Origin: Chitinophaga qingshengii
Lineage (GTDB): Bacteria; Bacteroidota; Bacteroidia; Chitinophagales; Chitinophagaceae
Direction: 5' to 3'
Length of the DNA: 64,000 nt
Assembly (NCBI RefSeq): GCF_014529935.1
Contig: NZ_JACVFC010000001.1
Location: 1,116,001 to 1,180,000 of the forward strand
The position numbers were made by a program, and so were the translations under genes. The notes below the pieces were generated by a model. It did not search any database. It was not told the origin of the DNA and saw only the letters and a list, made by a program, of their open reading frames with translations. Of the stretch, positions 16,105-27,100 are shown piece by piece. Numbering within the stretch: position 1 is the stretch's first letter; every line of letters begins with the position of its first letter.

Positions 16105-17879
16105 TTCTTCTCCTTCAGTAATTGTTTCAACAGGGTTTCCAGTTGCATTACCCGTTGCTGCAAAGCTTCGTTCTGTTCACTGAGTTCCTGCACGGATTTC
16201 ACCAGCAGGCCCACTGTGCTGGCCTGGTCCACTCCGCCTCTGCCGGGAATAGATATTTCTTCCGGCACTTCATCAGCGATGAAACCTACATTTACTTTAC
16301 CGGTGGTATCTGCTTTAAACCGGAATGACCGTACCTGTGTTTTTTTCAGGATAGGCAATGCCGCATACGGTAACGGCTGTATGTCTTTTTTAAGGCTCCT
16401 TAACGAAGTCTGATAAAAAGAAGTTGCCTGCATCTGGCCGCCGATATAGGCGTTGCCGGCAGCATCTGTTCTTAGTCTCCAGGTATGGGTACCACCGTTA
16501 ACAAACCCAATATCATTGTTGGCGTCTGCATAAAAGCAACCACGTTCGGCGCCCTCGCCTGTTTGCAGGGAAAGCCAAACTGAATTAACAACCCCTTGCT
16601 CGGCGCGGATTGCCCAGCTATTGGGACTGTCGTTGAACAGGTATCGGTAACTCGGTGTATAAAGCCCCGTATTCTCTCCTACACGCACCCAATTCTCTAT
16701 TCCCAGATGACCGTTGTTGTCCGTTTTAATGGCAACGTTGGTTCCTTTTATGGCTACCGAAAGATTGCCTTCATGCCATATTTTATACCAGGGTTTCCAG
16801 ATATTCGCATCTCCATTTCTTACCCTGAAAGCAATTTCATTGGTTTCGTTATAACTGGCATTCAACTGGCAATCGTAACCACCGTTCAACCCACCAAAAG
16901 ACAATAGCGGTCCATGATATGGAGTATTACTCATGTAAGAAAAAGTAGATCCCTGGTAAAAATGATCGGCATTCATACCATCTGATGCTGGTATACTAAA
17001 ATAGGATTGTCCTATTGGCCGATTGAGGTTCCAGCCATTCCACACCGGCTTTCCCATATAGCTAAAGCGGTTAGAGGCTAATGAAAGTACATCTGTTTTA
17101 ACAGGATCACCGTAGCCCCAGCTTCTGAATATCCATCCTTCGTCCCCGTTATCTCTGGATTCAAAAATCAGGTTACCCGACGGCGTGTCTTGAAATGATT
17201 CGACAAATATTTTCCAGGTATCTGTATTATATCCCCAGTAGAGCCCATTCGTAGAGTCGCTCCTGGAGGATAGGAACTGAATATTATTCGTTAGCGTATA
17301 CCCCCTGTCTGTAATACTTTGAAGTGTTTCAGGACCCAGAAAATTCCGCACTGCTTCGGCATTAAATGCCCGAATATAATTGTCGTAGCTACCGAAGAGC
17401 TTTATAGGAGTAACAGACTCTATTGGAGTATCCGTATTAAAATGGGTAGCGAATATCTGTCCGTATTGATTACGCCGGGGGATAGTATTGGGCACCGCCT
17501 CCTCACTCACATTTAACGCCGGAGCATACACGTTATACGTCAATCCTCTCTTTATATAGGTAATATTATCTCCATTGCGGTATATCGTATCCACTCCGCC
17601 AATACCCGGCAGCGTGCTTAAGTCCAGGGTATCCTGTCCGGTGATGGCGATTTGTGATTGACCGATTTTCTCTAATCGTACCCGGCGAAATTCAGTCCGG
17701 CCGGCGCCTTTGTTATACAGGAATCCACGGGTACCCTGGGTCCTGTTTTCTATGATCAGTTCCGCAGTATCGCAAACATTATATATGCGGACACTGTCGG
17801 CCCGGATCTGGTAAATTTGTTGAGCATGGGCACCCTGTACCAGCAATATTGCTACCATCAGTAAATAGAAGTATTTCAT
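16101..17879 (-). CDS. Exported fibre protein with C-terminal S74 intramolecular chaperone (copy B)
   Basis: 592 residues from the ATG at 17879 (MKYFYLLMVAILLVQGAHAQ is a good signal peptide; the open frame runs to 17939 but would overlap the upstream gene). Shared head, then a segment found in no other copy (about 130-290), then a knob-like module GPLLSFGGLNGGYDCQLN and AFRVRNGD and a stretch up to RLRTDAAGNAYI that match copy A closely. The S74 domain starts at TSLRSLKKDIQPL with dyad Ser492-Lys497, followed by VGFIADEVPEEI and VDQASTVGLLVKSVQEL and a terminal coiled coil. All catalytic features of an autoprocessing chaperone are kept. Confidence 0.85.
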   Translation of the reverse strand: MKYFYLLMVAILLVQGAHAQQIYQIRADSVRIYNVCDTAELIIENRTQGTRGFLYNKGAGRTEFRRVRLEKIGQSQIAITGQDTLDLSTLPGIGGVDTIYRNGDNITYIKRGLTYNVYAPALNVSEEAVPNTIPRRNQYGQIFATHFNTDTPIESVTPIKLFGSYDNYIRAFNAEAVRNFLGPETLQSITDRGYTLTNNIQFLSSRSDSTNGLYWGYNTDTWKIFVESFQDTPSGNLIFESRDNGDEGWIFRSWGYGDPVKTDVLSLASNRFSYMGKPVWNGWNLNRPIGQSYFSIPASDGMNADHFYQGSTFSYMSNTPYHGPLLSFGGLNGGYDCQLNASYNETNEIAFRVRNGDANIWKPWYKIWHEGNLSVAIKGTNVAIKTDNNGHLGIENWVRVGENTGLYTPSYRYLFNDSPNSWAIRAEQGVVNSVWLSLQTGEGAERGCFYADANNDIGFVNGGTHTWRLRTDAAGNAYIGGQMQATSFYQTSLRSLKKDIQPLPYAALPILKKTQVRSFRFKADTTGKVNVGFIADEVPEEISIPGRGGVDQASTVGLLVKSVQELSEQNEALQQRVMQLETLLKQLLKEKK

Positions 17880-17889
17880 AGGTAATATT

Positions 17890-18393
17890 TTATTCACAAC
17901 CATCTCCATATTCAAAAAGCTCAAAATAGCTACCATCACTAAACTTGTAGCGATACGTAAGCTTACAGTAACTTTTTCCGTTCTTTATGATGAGTTCACT
18001 GTTCCACAGTGTCTTCTTCGCCGTCTCACACACACCATTGATAACCTTTTGATCAAAACCATTGCAAACCGGCGCCACCGCTTTAGGAACCAGTTCCTGC
18101 CATACCGGCAACCGGCCATTAGCAGGCAACTTTGTCTCATCGATACTCAGCCATAACTTCGCATTGGCGGACGTGATACAGGCGTTATCCTGCGGAATCG
18201 CCGCGAGGTTCAACGCTGTAAAATATCCCTCCGCTACCTTCTGACGGATTTCATTATGGGTAACGAGATAATTATTCTGCGCCACCCATACTTTATGCAC
18301 ATTCAGGCCGATCACTAATGTGGCAGGTTGTAGTTGTGCATAGGCGCCCTGCATCAGCAGGATGGGTAATAACAATGAAAAAATATGTTTCAT
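17890..18393 (-). CDS. Small exported protein within the fibre array
   Basis: 167 residues with a signal peptide (MKHIFSLLLPILLMQGAYAQ). The mature protein has five cysteines (in DNACITSANA, APVCNGF, INGVCETAKK, SYCKLTY and YGDGCE), which suggests disulfides outside the cytoplasm. I do not recognise a domain. It lies 8 bp behind fibre copy A and 10 bp ahead of copy B on the same strand, so it is probably co-transcribed and may help display or assembly of the fibres; that is inference from position only. Confidence 0.7.
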   Translation of the reverse strand: MKHIFSLLLPILLMQGAYAQLQPATLVIGLNVHKVWVAQNNYLVTHNEIRQKVAEGYFTALNLAAIPQDNACITSANAKLWLSIDETKLPANGRLPVWQELVPKAVAPVCNGFDQKVINGVCETAKKTLWNSELIIKNGKSYCKLTYRYKFSDGSYFELFEYGDGCE

Positions 18394-18400
18394 AGGATGA

Positions 18401-20293
18401 TCAGGATTTTTTTTGTAGCAGCTGCTGAATAAGCTGTTCCTGCTGTTTCAGTTGCTGCTGCATATCTTTCAGCTGTTGCTGTAAATCTTTTAACTGTTGT
18501 TTTAAAACAGCTTGTTCTTCATTCAGTTCCTGTGCTGACTTTACCAGTAAGCCTACCGTACTCGCCTGATCCACTCCACTTCTTCCCGGTGTAGCTATCT
18601 CCGCCGGCACTTCATCTGCAATAAAACCAATGTTGGTTTTCCCGGTACTGTCAGCTTTGAACTTAAACGAACGGACCTGGGCTTTCATCAGTACCGGCAA
18701 GGCAGCATACGGTAACGGCTGTATGTCTTTTTTCAGGCTTCTTAATGAAGTTTGAAAGAAAGAGGTTGCCTGGACTTGTCCGGTTACGTAGGCATTACCA
18801 GCGGCGTCCGTTCTCAGTCGGTATCCCTGCGCCAACGCGTTAACAATACCCATATTGCCCGTACCATCAGCGTAAAATCCGCCGAGGCTATATCCACCTG
18901 AATTCTGTAACTCCAGGAACATCTCAGCGTTGCCCGCCTCTGGTCTAAATGACCAGATCACGGGTGTTCTGGGATAAAAGTGACTGCCGGCAGCAGTATA
19001 AATACCGGTAACAGGCGCTACACGTATCCAGTTATCCAGGCCGAGGTAACCATTGGCCTCCGTCCGGAGAACCATATTAGCTCCTTTGGTGGCTACTTCC
19101 CCATCATGTATAAACCGTCTCCAGGTATCCCATGCCTGACGATCACCATTTCGTACGCGGAAAGCAATCAACCCGCTACTTCCATAATCTGCATTAATCT
19201 GACAATCATATCCTCCGTTCAATCCTCCAAATGATAATAAAGGGCCGATATAGGGGGTACTGGCGCCATACGAAAACGTAGCGCCTTGTGCAAAATAATC
19301 CGCGCTGGTACCATCATCAGGATGTAATCTGTAATTGTGCTGCACCAGGGGACGGGGCGCATTACCGGAATGCCAGAAGGTAACATCCTCTCCATGATTA
19401 CCACGGCCTTTGAGACGCAGGTAATCATCTGAATATAACGTCCAGCCAAAACGATTCGGCCGGTGAAAACCGATACCGGGGTTATTAGCAGACCTTAGCT
19501 CCAGATTACCCATATGATAGGCTTCATTGTCAAAAACGTAGTCATTTACAATGGCTCCCTGCCCTTGTATCTGGAAGTTGGCAATCTGTTTGGCGGTATC
19601 GTTTTTAATGTACCCGTTGTCGGCAGCGTCTCTAAACAATAACTCACGCCATGCCCCCCAGGTCTGCCTGGTGTCATCTTTGTTCCGGAGAAATGCCCCC
19701 AGGACACCCCTTTCTTCACCGTCCCAGTTAACCGCCATCTGGTATCCACGGCCATTTGACAGGACAGTATGCCCCGTATAAAATTGCCTGGCCTCTAATG
19801 GCGCTGTTTTTAGCCGTTCCGCTACAGGCGGCATATCCGGAGAGTCATAAGCATCAAAACCAACCACCTGGTTGTTGGCAAAACCTTCCACACCGGTAGC
19901 TCCCTTATGCGGAACAAAGACAAATGGAGGTAATGGCGCATATACGCTGTAAGACTGTCCGTTTTTGATATAAACAATATCATCTCCCTGGCGGGAAATG
20001 CTTTCAATACCACCGATGCCACTTAAAGTCCGGAGGTCTATCGTATCCTGTCCGCTTATGGCAATGCGGGAGTCGCCTATTTTTTCCAGGCGTAGCCGGC
20101 GGAATTCCGTACGGCCCCCACCTTTGTTGAATAGGAAGCCCAGCGTGCCCTGCGTCCGGTTTTCGAGAATCAGTTCAGCGGTGTCACAGACGTTGTAAAT
20201 ACGGACACTGTCAGCGCGGATCTGGTAGATCTGCTGGGCACGGGTGGTGGCGGTTAAGAGAACAATGGTGATGAATGGGAATAGAAATTTCAT
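18401..20293 (-). CDS. Exported fibre protein with C-terminal S74 intramolecular chaperone (copy A)
   Basis: 630 residues, signal peptide ending at ATTRAQQ. Shared head (about 22-88). The first knob (170-228: YTGHTVLSNGRGYQMAVNW, WGAWRELLFRDAAD) is like copies C and D. A second module (about 345-400: GPLLSFGGLNGGYDCQINAD, AFRVRNGD) through RLRTDAAGNAYV is like copy B, so this copy is a mosaic of both types. S74 domain from 514: Ser516 and Lys521 in TSLRSLKKDIQPL, IGFIADEVPAEI, VDQASTVGLLVKSAQEL. The tail (593-630) is a Gln/Leu/Lys-rich coiled coil with repeated QQQLK units, longer than in the other copies. First fibre gene of the array, 209 bp behind the immunity gene. Confidence 0.86.
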   Translation of the reverse strand: MKFLFPFITIVLLTATTRAQQIYQIRADSVRIYNVCDTAELILENRTQGTLGFLFNKGGGRTEFRRLRLEKIGDSRIAISGQDTIDLRTLSGIGGIESISRQGDDIVYIKNGQSYSVYAPLPPFVFVPHKGATGVEGFANNQVVGFDAYDSPDMPPVAERLKTAPLEARQFYTGHTVLSNGRGYQMAVNWDGEERGVLGAFLRNKDDTRQTWGAWRELLFRDAADNGYIKNDTAKQIANFQIQGQGAIVNDYVFDNEAYHMGNLELRSANNPGIGFHRPNRFGWTLYSDDYLRLKGRGNHGEDVTFWHSGNAPRPLVQHNYRLHPDDGTSADYFAQGATFSYGASTPYIGPLLSFGGLNGGYDCQINADYGSSGLIAFRVRNGDRQAWDTWRRFIHDGEVATKGANMVLRTEANGYLGLDNWIRVAPVTGIYTAAGSHFYPRTPVIWSFRPEAGNAEMFLELQNSGGYSLGGFYADGTGNMGIVNALAQGYRLRTDAAGNAYVTGQVQATSFFQTSLRSLKKDIQPLPYAALPVLMKAQVRSFKFKADSTGKTNIGFIADEVPAEIATPGRSGVDQASTVGLLVKSAQELNEEQAVLKQQLKDLQQQLKDMQQQLKQQEQLIQQLLQKKS

Positions 20294-20502
20294 GGTATAG
20301 GAAATAGGGATATACTTGTTTATTTATACTTCCTGATATATCTTCAAAATAAAAAAAAAGGTCTCAGAGTTTTTTTCTCCAGGAAGTTACATTGCAAGGT
20401 TAAATCTCTAGAACATTTGAAGCATATCGAAGCATTCTTATACGACATGACTCTTGTTGAACGCTGACAATGGAAATACATAAGGTATTTTACACATTAA
20501 AT
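20294..20502. other. Gap between immunity gene and fibre array, with terminator-like A/T tracts
   Basis: ACTTCCTG (20328-20335) and CAGGAAGT (20380-20387) form an 8-bp inverted repeat around a core in which an A9 run, GGTCTCAGAG and a T7 run face each other (about 20351-20377). This could end transcription of the toxin operon on the minus strand. No gene is seen. A -7-like TATTTTGA on the minus strand could drive fibre copy A, but it is not an exact match. Confidence 0.35.
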
Positions 20503-21189
20503 CTAATAAAAAAAGAAAGATTTAATTGGCTCGAATTGTAGTCCTGACATCTTTCGTTCCAAATAAAGACGGTAAAAATTTGCGGTGGCATACAAATCTA
20601 TTCCATACTTAGGAAACGAAAACAGATCAACCTTATCAATTAATTCCTTTTTCAAATACACTTCATCAGGGTAAACCGCAAATAGACTTTGCCTCTTAAT
20701 CTGCAAATATCTTTCCTCAAAGCGCTGCCTATCCTCCTCTTCTATCAATATATCGCTATCCACAAAACCTTTTGCTATAAACCGGGACTTAGCATAATCT
20801 ATAAAATCATAAAAATTATGATCAAATAAATTCACCCAGTAACTTCTTGACAACTTTTTTTTATTTAATGCATTAATCCTTAAGGATTGTTTAGGAGGAA
20901 GCTTAAGTTCCTGTATCGACAACAGTGCTTCTTCACTACATATAAGTCCTTCATGGCAACCGCAGTCGATTACATTTAAAAAATCCGTAAAATTTGCCCC
21001 TGCCACAACTTTAATCCCACTAGTCACTTTAGACAAATCTGAAAAATAGCTTATATCGTCCGAATCGACACCTTCAAAATAGCTAAAACTAGCTTGCGGA
21101 AAGACCCCTATTTCTAACGGATCTGTAGAATAACTTATGCGATAAATATCACCTTGTATCATAGCATTATAATTTTCTTCCTGATTCAT
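20503..21189 (-). CDS. Probable immunity protein of the Rhs nuclease toxin (Imm11/DUF1629-like)
   Basis: 228 residues, no signal peptide, so cytoplasmic, as expected for immunity to a DNA-cutting toxin. It overlaps the 3' end of the Rhs toxin gene by 23 bp; M10 at 21162 is an alternative start. The ending DLYATANFYRLYLERKMSGLQFEPI resembles the C-terminus of Imm11 family proteins (a short helix then a Leu/Thr/Ser-Gly-hydrophobic-F motif), and that family is known to accompany AHH-type nuclease tips; this match is from memory and only moderate. Two 60-bp stretches counted by hand (20521 and 20821) have 33% and 25% GC, against 47% at 22861 in the Rhs core, a sign of recent acquisition together with the toxin tip. 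Confidence 0.68.
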   Translation of the reverse strand: MNQEENYNAMIQGDIYRISYSTDPLEIGVFPQASFSYFEGVDSDDISYFSDLSKVTSGIKVVAGANFTDFLNVIDCGCHEGLICSEEALLSIQELKLPPKQSLRINALNKKKLSRSYWVNLFDHNFYDFIDYAKSRFIAKGFVDSDILIEEEDRQRFEERYLQIKRQSLFAVYPDEVYLKKELIDKVDLFSFPKYGIDLYATANFYRLYLERKMSGLQFEPIKSFFFY

Positions 21190-24100
21190 TTAGCTCTCGA
21201 AAATATTCATTTATTCTTTTATCAACTTTATTTTGATCTTGCATTATTTCCTCAAAAGCATTGATAATTTTTTCGTTCATTTTGCTAACTCTCTGTCGAG
21301 CTTCACCTAAGGTGATTATGGAGTTTTTAAGATCGTCGTTTATCAATGTTAACGTATTTGCCACATACTTGTTATACTCCGGATGACTTGCATGCATACC
21401 ATCTGTCAAACCTCTGGTTGAACTGTATTTTGGTAGAATTGTACCATTCTCAAGTCCTTCAATATCAAACAATCCAGCTTTTGTTAATTTCTTAACCAAT
21501 GGATGATCAGCCAACCCTTTGGGTATTATATGATGAATCTCCCATGAAGATGAAAAATCAGCCCACTTCGTTCCGAATTTTTTAGCCGCTTTGTCAAAGT
21601 TACTAATAAACTTGTCCTGAAGGGTACCTTTAAGTTTGCCAAGTTTAACACCCGGCAGGAGAACTGCGGCAGCGTCTAACCCTCCTGCCACCATTACATC
21701 TTTCTTAGTGGCTTTGGGGTTTATCAGAGCAAATAACGTACTTCCTCCAGGAAAGAAAGCGACCAAATTCCCTTGTAGTTCTAAGACCTTCTCCGATTTC
21801 TCGGCTATATCAGCGACTGCAGCACGCCCACTCGCTAATGATGACTGCCGTTCTGCCTCTGCCTCCCGATCGTTTGAGTGATTACCTCGAACTGAAATAA
21901 ACATTCGGACAAATCGACTCCATAGAGAAGCAAGGCCCTCTTCGGCTCCGTTCACATCAACAAAGGCAATTGGCTTATTTCCCGCAAAAGAGTATGGTGT
22001 ATAATGTGGGTACTGTTTGGTCAAAGGATCTACACTCAAAAACCGTCCTGTTCTCGGATCATAAATCCTCATTCCATAATCCTGCTGGTTCCCCTCTCCT
22101 TTCACTTCATTATCATTCTCCTGCCCATTAAATCCATAACGATATCCACCACCCGCACTCCATTTCCTACCCGCCATCATCATCCCAAACGGATAATAAT
22201 CCTGGGCAGATACAATATTCGCTTCGTAATGATCAATCACGCCGCCTGTACCGGCAACTGCTCGTTTGTCGTCTCCTACAGTAGCCAGAACATTCCCCAG
22301 GTGGTTACCCAATTCAAAGAACTTATCTCCTCTGGTAAATGTAGTAAAAGTTCCTGATCCCAGTGTACCTAGCCGCACAGATGTAGGTGGCTCTGGATTA
22401 TCGACCAAGGTAGTAAAATTACTAATCCCCAGTCTACCGCTACCATACAGATGCGTTTCTGATTGTGTCAGGTGACCGTTATTAACAGCTGTATTACCAG
22501 ATTCATACACGCTCATCACATTGCCTGAAGCATCCCACACATACCGCGTAAGACGGTCTCCCACCTTTTTGCTGATACGGTTGCCAGCTACGTCATAGGT
22601 ATAATAAATCTGCGTGTTATCATCTTTGGTTATCTGGCTGATTTTACCATAAACATTCCATTTAATGGAAACACCAGCCTGCTTGTCATGAACAAGGTTA
22701 CCAATACTGTCATAGGCATAGTTATTATCATCCTGACTATCAATATCGATATCGTATTGTTCTTTCGCTACCTGGTCTTTGATATGCAGTAACCGGTTGG
22801 TACCATTAGTATAAGTGTAACTCAACTGGTCCATTTCCAGGGGCTTACCAGCCCATGTTTTATTACCGTTACGGTTATAGTCCCGGATGTTACCATTCGG
22901 ATCGTAGGTAATCCGCTCTGCAAAATCATCCACTGTTATGGGAGACCAGGTATTGGTAGTGACATCCAGGTTATGCGCCGCCTTCATTGCTTTGAGGCGG
23001 TTCAATATATCGTAGGTATAAGTATAGAACAACGGTACCCCTGCTTTCGGCAGATTCACGGTCATACCGGCGATGTTACCATTATACAGGGCAGGGAGAC
23101 CGGCTCCCGCGGAAGCAAATGGCTTCACAGCCGGGTCCAATGGCTTATAGTCGTTATCACCAAAGTAATGTAGGGAGAAACCAAACGCATCTTTAGCGGT
23201 AATGCCGTTGGCAGCCCCATCATGGCCCATATCAAAACTGGGTGTGAGGGCGGTGCTGTTCACGCCTTTCAACCAGCCCTGCAACGTATAGGCGTAATCG
23301 AGGCCCTGTACCTGTTGCTGACCGATCACCGTTCTTGCCAGTGGTCCGTGTTTATAGTATTGATACCTCGCGTCTTTTTCCCAATACACGCTGTCACGGC
23401 TTGTTTCCACATCTGTCAGCCTGTTCTCAGCATCATAGGAGTACCGGTGATAGAAGGCATCCGGCATGCCGCGTTGGTAGCTGACATTATTCACCTTACC
23501 GCTAACCAGGTCATACCCGTAATCGATACGTTTGAAACGGTTACCATCGTTACCGGGACCGTTATTGTATTCCTGCACCAGCGTACGTACGTTACCGTGA
23601 ATATCATAACTGTAGAAGCTGGCGGATGCCTGGTTACCAGGCAGGGTATCGGTAATACTGTTATATACCGCGCTCCAGGAAACCCGGTTACGCAGGTTGG
23701 TCGCCTTCAGGATAGGTCCGTCGCCTGTATAAGGCAGATCATATACAGTACGGGTGATCTGTGACCGGTTGCTGCCGGCATTTAATACCCACTGCGCCAG
23801 ATCGGCTGCACTTCTGCTGATGGCATCATTCATCGGCGAACTGCTAAGCAGCTCCCCTACTTCTGTAATACGGCCTAATCCGTCGTACAACGTATAACTG
23901 TATGCGTTATTCTGCGCCTGTTGCAGGTTCTGGGAAACCGCCAGTCTGCCCAAACGATCGTACCAGAAATGAGAAGTTCCACCATCGGGGCTATGCTGTG
24001 CCACCACCTGGTTGAGGGTATTATACCGGTAGTCGGTGATCAGTCCATGCTCCGGAGTAAGCGATTGACCGGTCTTTCTGGCATTGGCTACCCGGTCTGT

Positions 24101-27100
24101 CCAGTCTTTTGAACGGTCAATTTTCACACCGGCTGGAGGCACCGTTTTCACCAGGTTACCTGCCTGATCGTAGTAATATAGCGTATGCTGGTATTCTGCG
24201 GAGGTATAGGATACCGCGAACTGCTCCAGTTTATCCGCCCCCAAAACGGCGCTGATATAGGCGATATCAAAATCATTACGGATAGAATCCCGGTAGATGA
24301 AGTACAACTCCATACCCTTGGTTTCCGACATGATGGTAGTGTCTGAACAAGCCGTAATTTCCGGTACTTCTATTTCTTCAAAGGCGCTGGTAACATTACC
24401 ACAGAGCATCGGTCCGTCGTATACGAGGAAACAGCTGTCGATACCCGGACAACCCTGGGCAGTGATGATCGGAGTTGTCAACAGGCCTCTGAGCGCTACC
24501 GTACTGATATTGTTGGTATTGAGGTTGACGGTAGTCTGTGTTGCAGGGGCTTTCAGCACCACATTACTCCTTATATCAGTAACAACGATATTCTCCGTGG
24601 CATCATTACAACCGGTACGACCTTCTTTATTAGCCCGCATCAGCAGCCCATGATTTTTAGCCGCCTGGGATTCACCAGCGGCAGCGTAGGTACCGTCGGG
24701 ATGTTGTACCACACGGCGCACCTGTTCGGTCTGACCATTGATAACACCGCGGCGGTTCCATTCCAGGTTGTTACCTGCATTGAACTTATACCAGTAAGCA
24801 TCGATATTGGCATGAGCGGCTATTACGCCACCATCGGCTGTAGCGGCGATGGTCCAGGAGTCAGGATCGGTTTGCCCTATTGCCGGCATCGGTAGCTGAC
24901 GGGCAGCGGTAATACCGCCGTTTTCAGCAATATCCATCAGGACACTGTTGTTCCCACTGCTCAGGGCTAACTTGTAACCATCTGAAGCAGCAAGGATATT
25001 GCCGGTAGTATTGGCTTTACCGTCAATGTCATATTGCTGGGAACTGATCTGCTGACCATCTTCTTTATTGATTTTCAAAATCACCGCATCGTAATCGCTG
25101 CCTTCCATAATGGAGCTGGCTGCAATCAGGGTATTCCCCCTTTCCGTCAGACTGATATTTTTACGGGTTTGAGAAGAGCCGGTTTGTTTCATCCAGCGTA
25201 ATTCCCCTGTATTCGTGAGTACACCGGTTACCCAGTCGGTGGCAGCTGTACCGGTACGGCGAAGACCCGCCAGTGCAATATCTCCTTCAGCTGTCTCCAA
25301 CACATCTTTACCTTCACCACCATGGTCCGAACCAAAGTCAACGACTTTATTCCAGAGCACATCACCATAGGCATCTACTTTAACCACCAGCATGGCCCCG
25401 TTATCATAACAGTTGGAGTTGGTGGTACCAATGGCAATGTAACCGCCATCGCGGGTGGGCGTGATCTTGTTGAAAACATCGTACATATCGCCACCATAAG
25501 TCCGGCCCCAAAGCAGGTCACCGGTCTCGTTGGTTTTCACGATATAGGCGGCCACAATGTTGTTGATAGTAGTAGAACCGGCCATGACAAAACCATTATC
25601 GGATGTTACCCGGACATCCCGGAAAATGCTGGCATTACCATTCATAAACGTGCGCACCTGTTGTTTGGAGGCGGCGCTACCCGGTACGCAGACCATCTTA
25701 CCGCTGCCGGAAGGCACCTTACCACAGCTGTCGATGAATTTCAAATACTCCCAGGCTTCCATGGTATAACCTAAACGGTTATTCATATACTTCGCAAACA
25801 ACAGGTTAATGCTCACCTGTACAGAATCCACGCTACCCACCGCCGGTTTCAGACCGGGATATGTGAGCTGGAAAGTTGTCACCAGTGAGTCCGTTACCTT
25901 ACAAGGAACACAAGACGGCGCCACCCCACAATCCAGGAAGGCCGGGATACTGATCGGTTTGGAGTAATAGGTACAATGGTCGTTTTTACTTTCGTTACAG
26001 GCATTGATCACCTGGTCCAGTGTATACTGGGATATTTTAATATTCCTTACCCGTTTCAAGTAGGCGGCCAGTGTAGTGTCTGCACTTCCTTTCCGCTGTT
26101 GGTACTCCATCTTCAGATTTGCCAGGTTTTCACACTCGCAGTCTTTTGGCCGGGTATATTTGCCGGGATCACCCATAGCCACCTGCTTGTCATAGGGTCT
26201 GGGTATAGTGATTAATTCGGTATTGCAAATTAATGGATCTGTGATCTCATGTTTATCATTATAGTCTTTTAATACCTCCTCAAAAGAATGATAGCGCGGA
26301 TTCTTAGCCGCAGGGCTTACACTGCTGGCGCCACGTGGGTGGGCGCTGTCAGAACCAGCCTTACATACCGCCACCATCTTCTCCATGATCTCTTTCAGCG
26401 CTGTAGTGTCATACTTACAAGGGGCTAGTTGTTTCACCCAGTTGGCCACATAAGCGCGACAGTTACTTTCATACAGGCTATCCATCTGGCGCTCCAGCTC
26501 CTGCCTATCCTTGACCGTGATCGGTATATTAGCCTGCCTGGCGGCATCGGCCGCATTATTGAAACGGGTTGTTTTTCCCCAATTGATTACTGTTCTGGCA
26601 TCATAGGGGCACTGCTGCCCATCCAGCCATTCCAATATGTACTGGCGCCGGTAAGCCAGATACAGGTTACGGAAACTCCGCCAGGCCATGTCCAGGTCAC
26701 CTGCACACATGATGCTATCGTTAAAGGCATAGGCGTTATTCTTGTAATGCTCGGCACACTCGGGAGCTTTGTTCACACACATCACCATCTGAGTGGCAGC
26801 AGCCCAAAGAGAGTATCCCGGTTGAAACACCTTCAACTTATTTTTCATACTCGCTGCGGCTGGTGCGGGCAGCGGGTCTGGCGTTACAATAGGGAAAACC
26901 GTCATCTCACTCATTCCCATCGGGTTGAGGTAACCTTTCTGTTTGGCTTCCGCGTAACTATCTACTTTCTCAAAATCCTTAATCCACCGCTGCGCGCTTT
27001 CAATACGCCGCATAGCCTCCAGCTTACAGTATTCGGGGTGAAAACGGAGCAGGGTATTAGCCCAGGAGGGCTGAAAAGCATTGGCAAAATCCGCCGGGGT

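Noticed and set aside
12855..20293. Fibre genes as part of a prophage
   Set aside because: No capsid, terminase, portal, integrase or lysis gene is near, and all four proteins have Sec signal peptides, which phage tail proteins lack.
23222..23764. Long plus-strand frame opposite the Rhs gene
   Set aside because: It is antisense to the clear YD-repeat coding region, with no protein-like pattern; the same holds for other long antisense frames such as 10081-10824 and 48595-49341.
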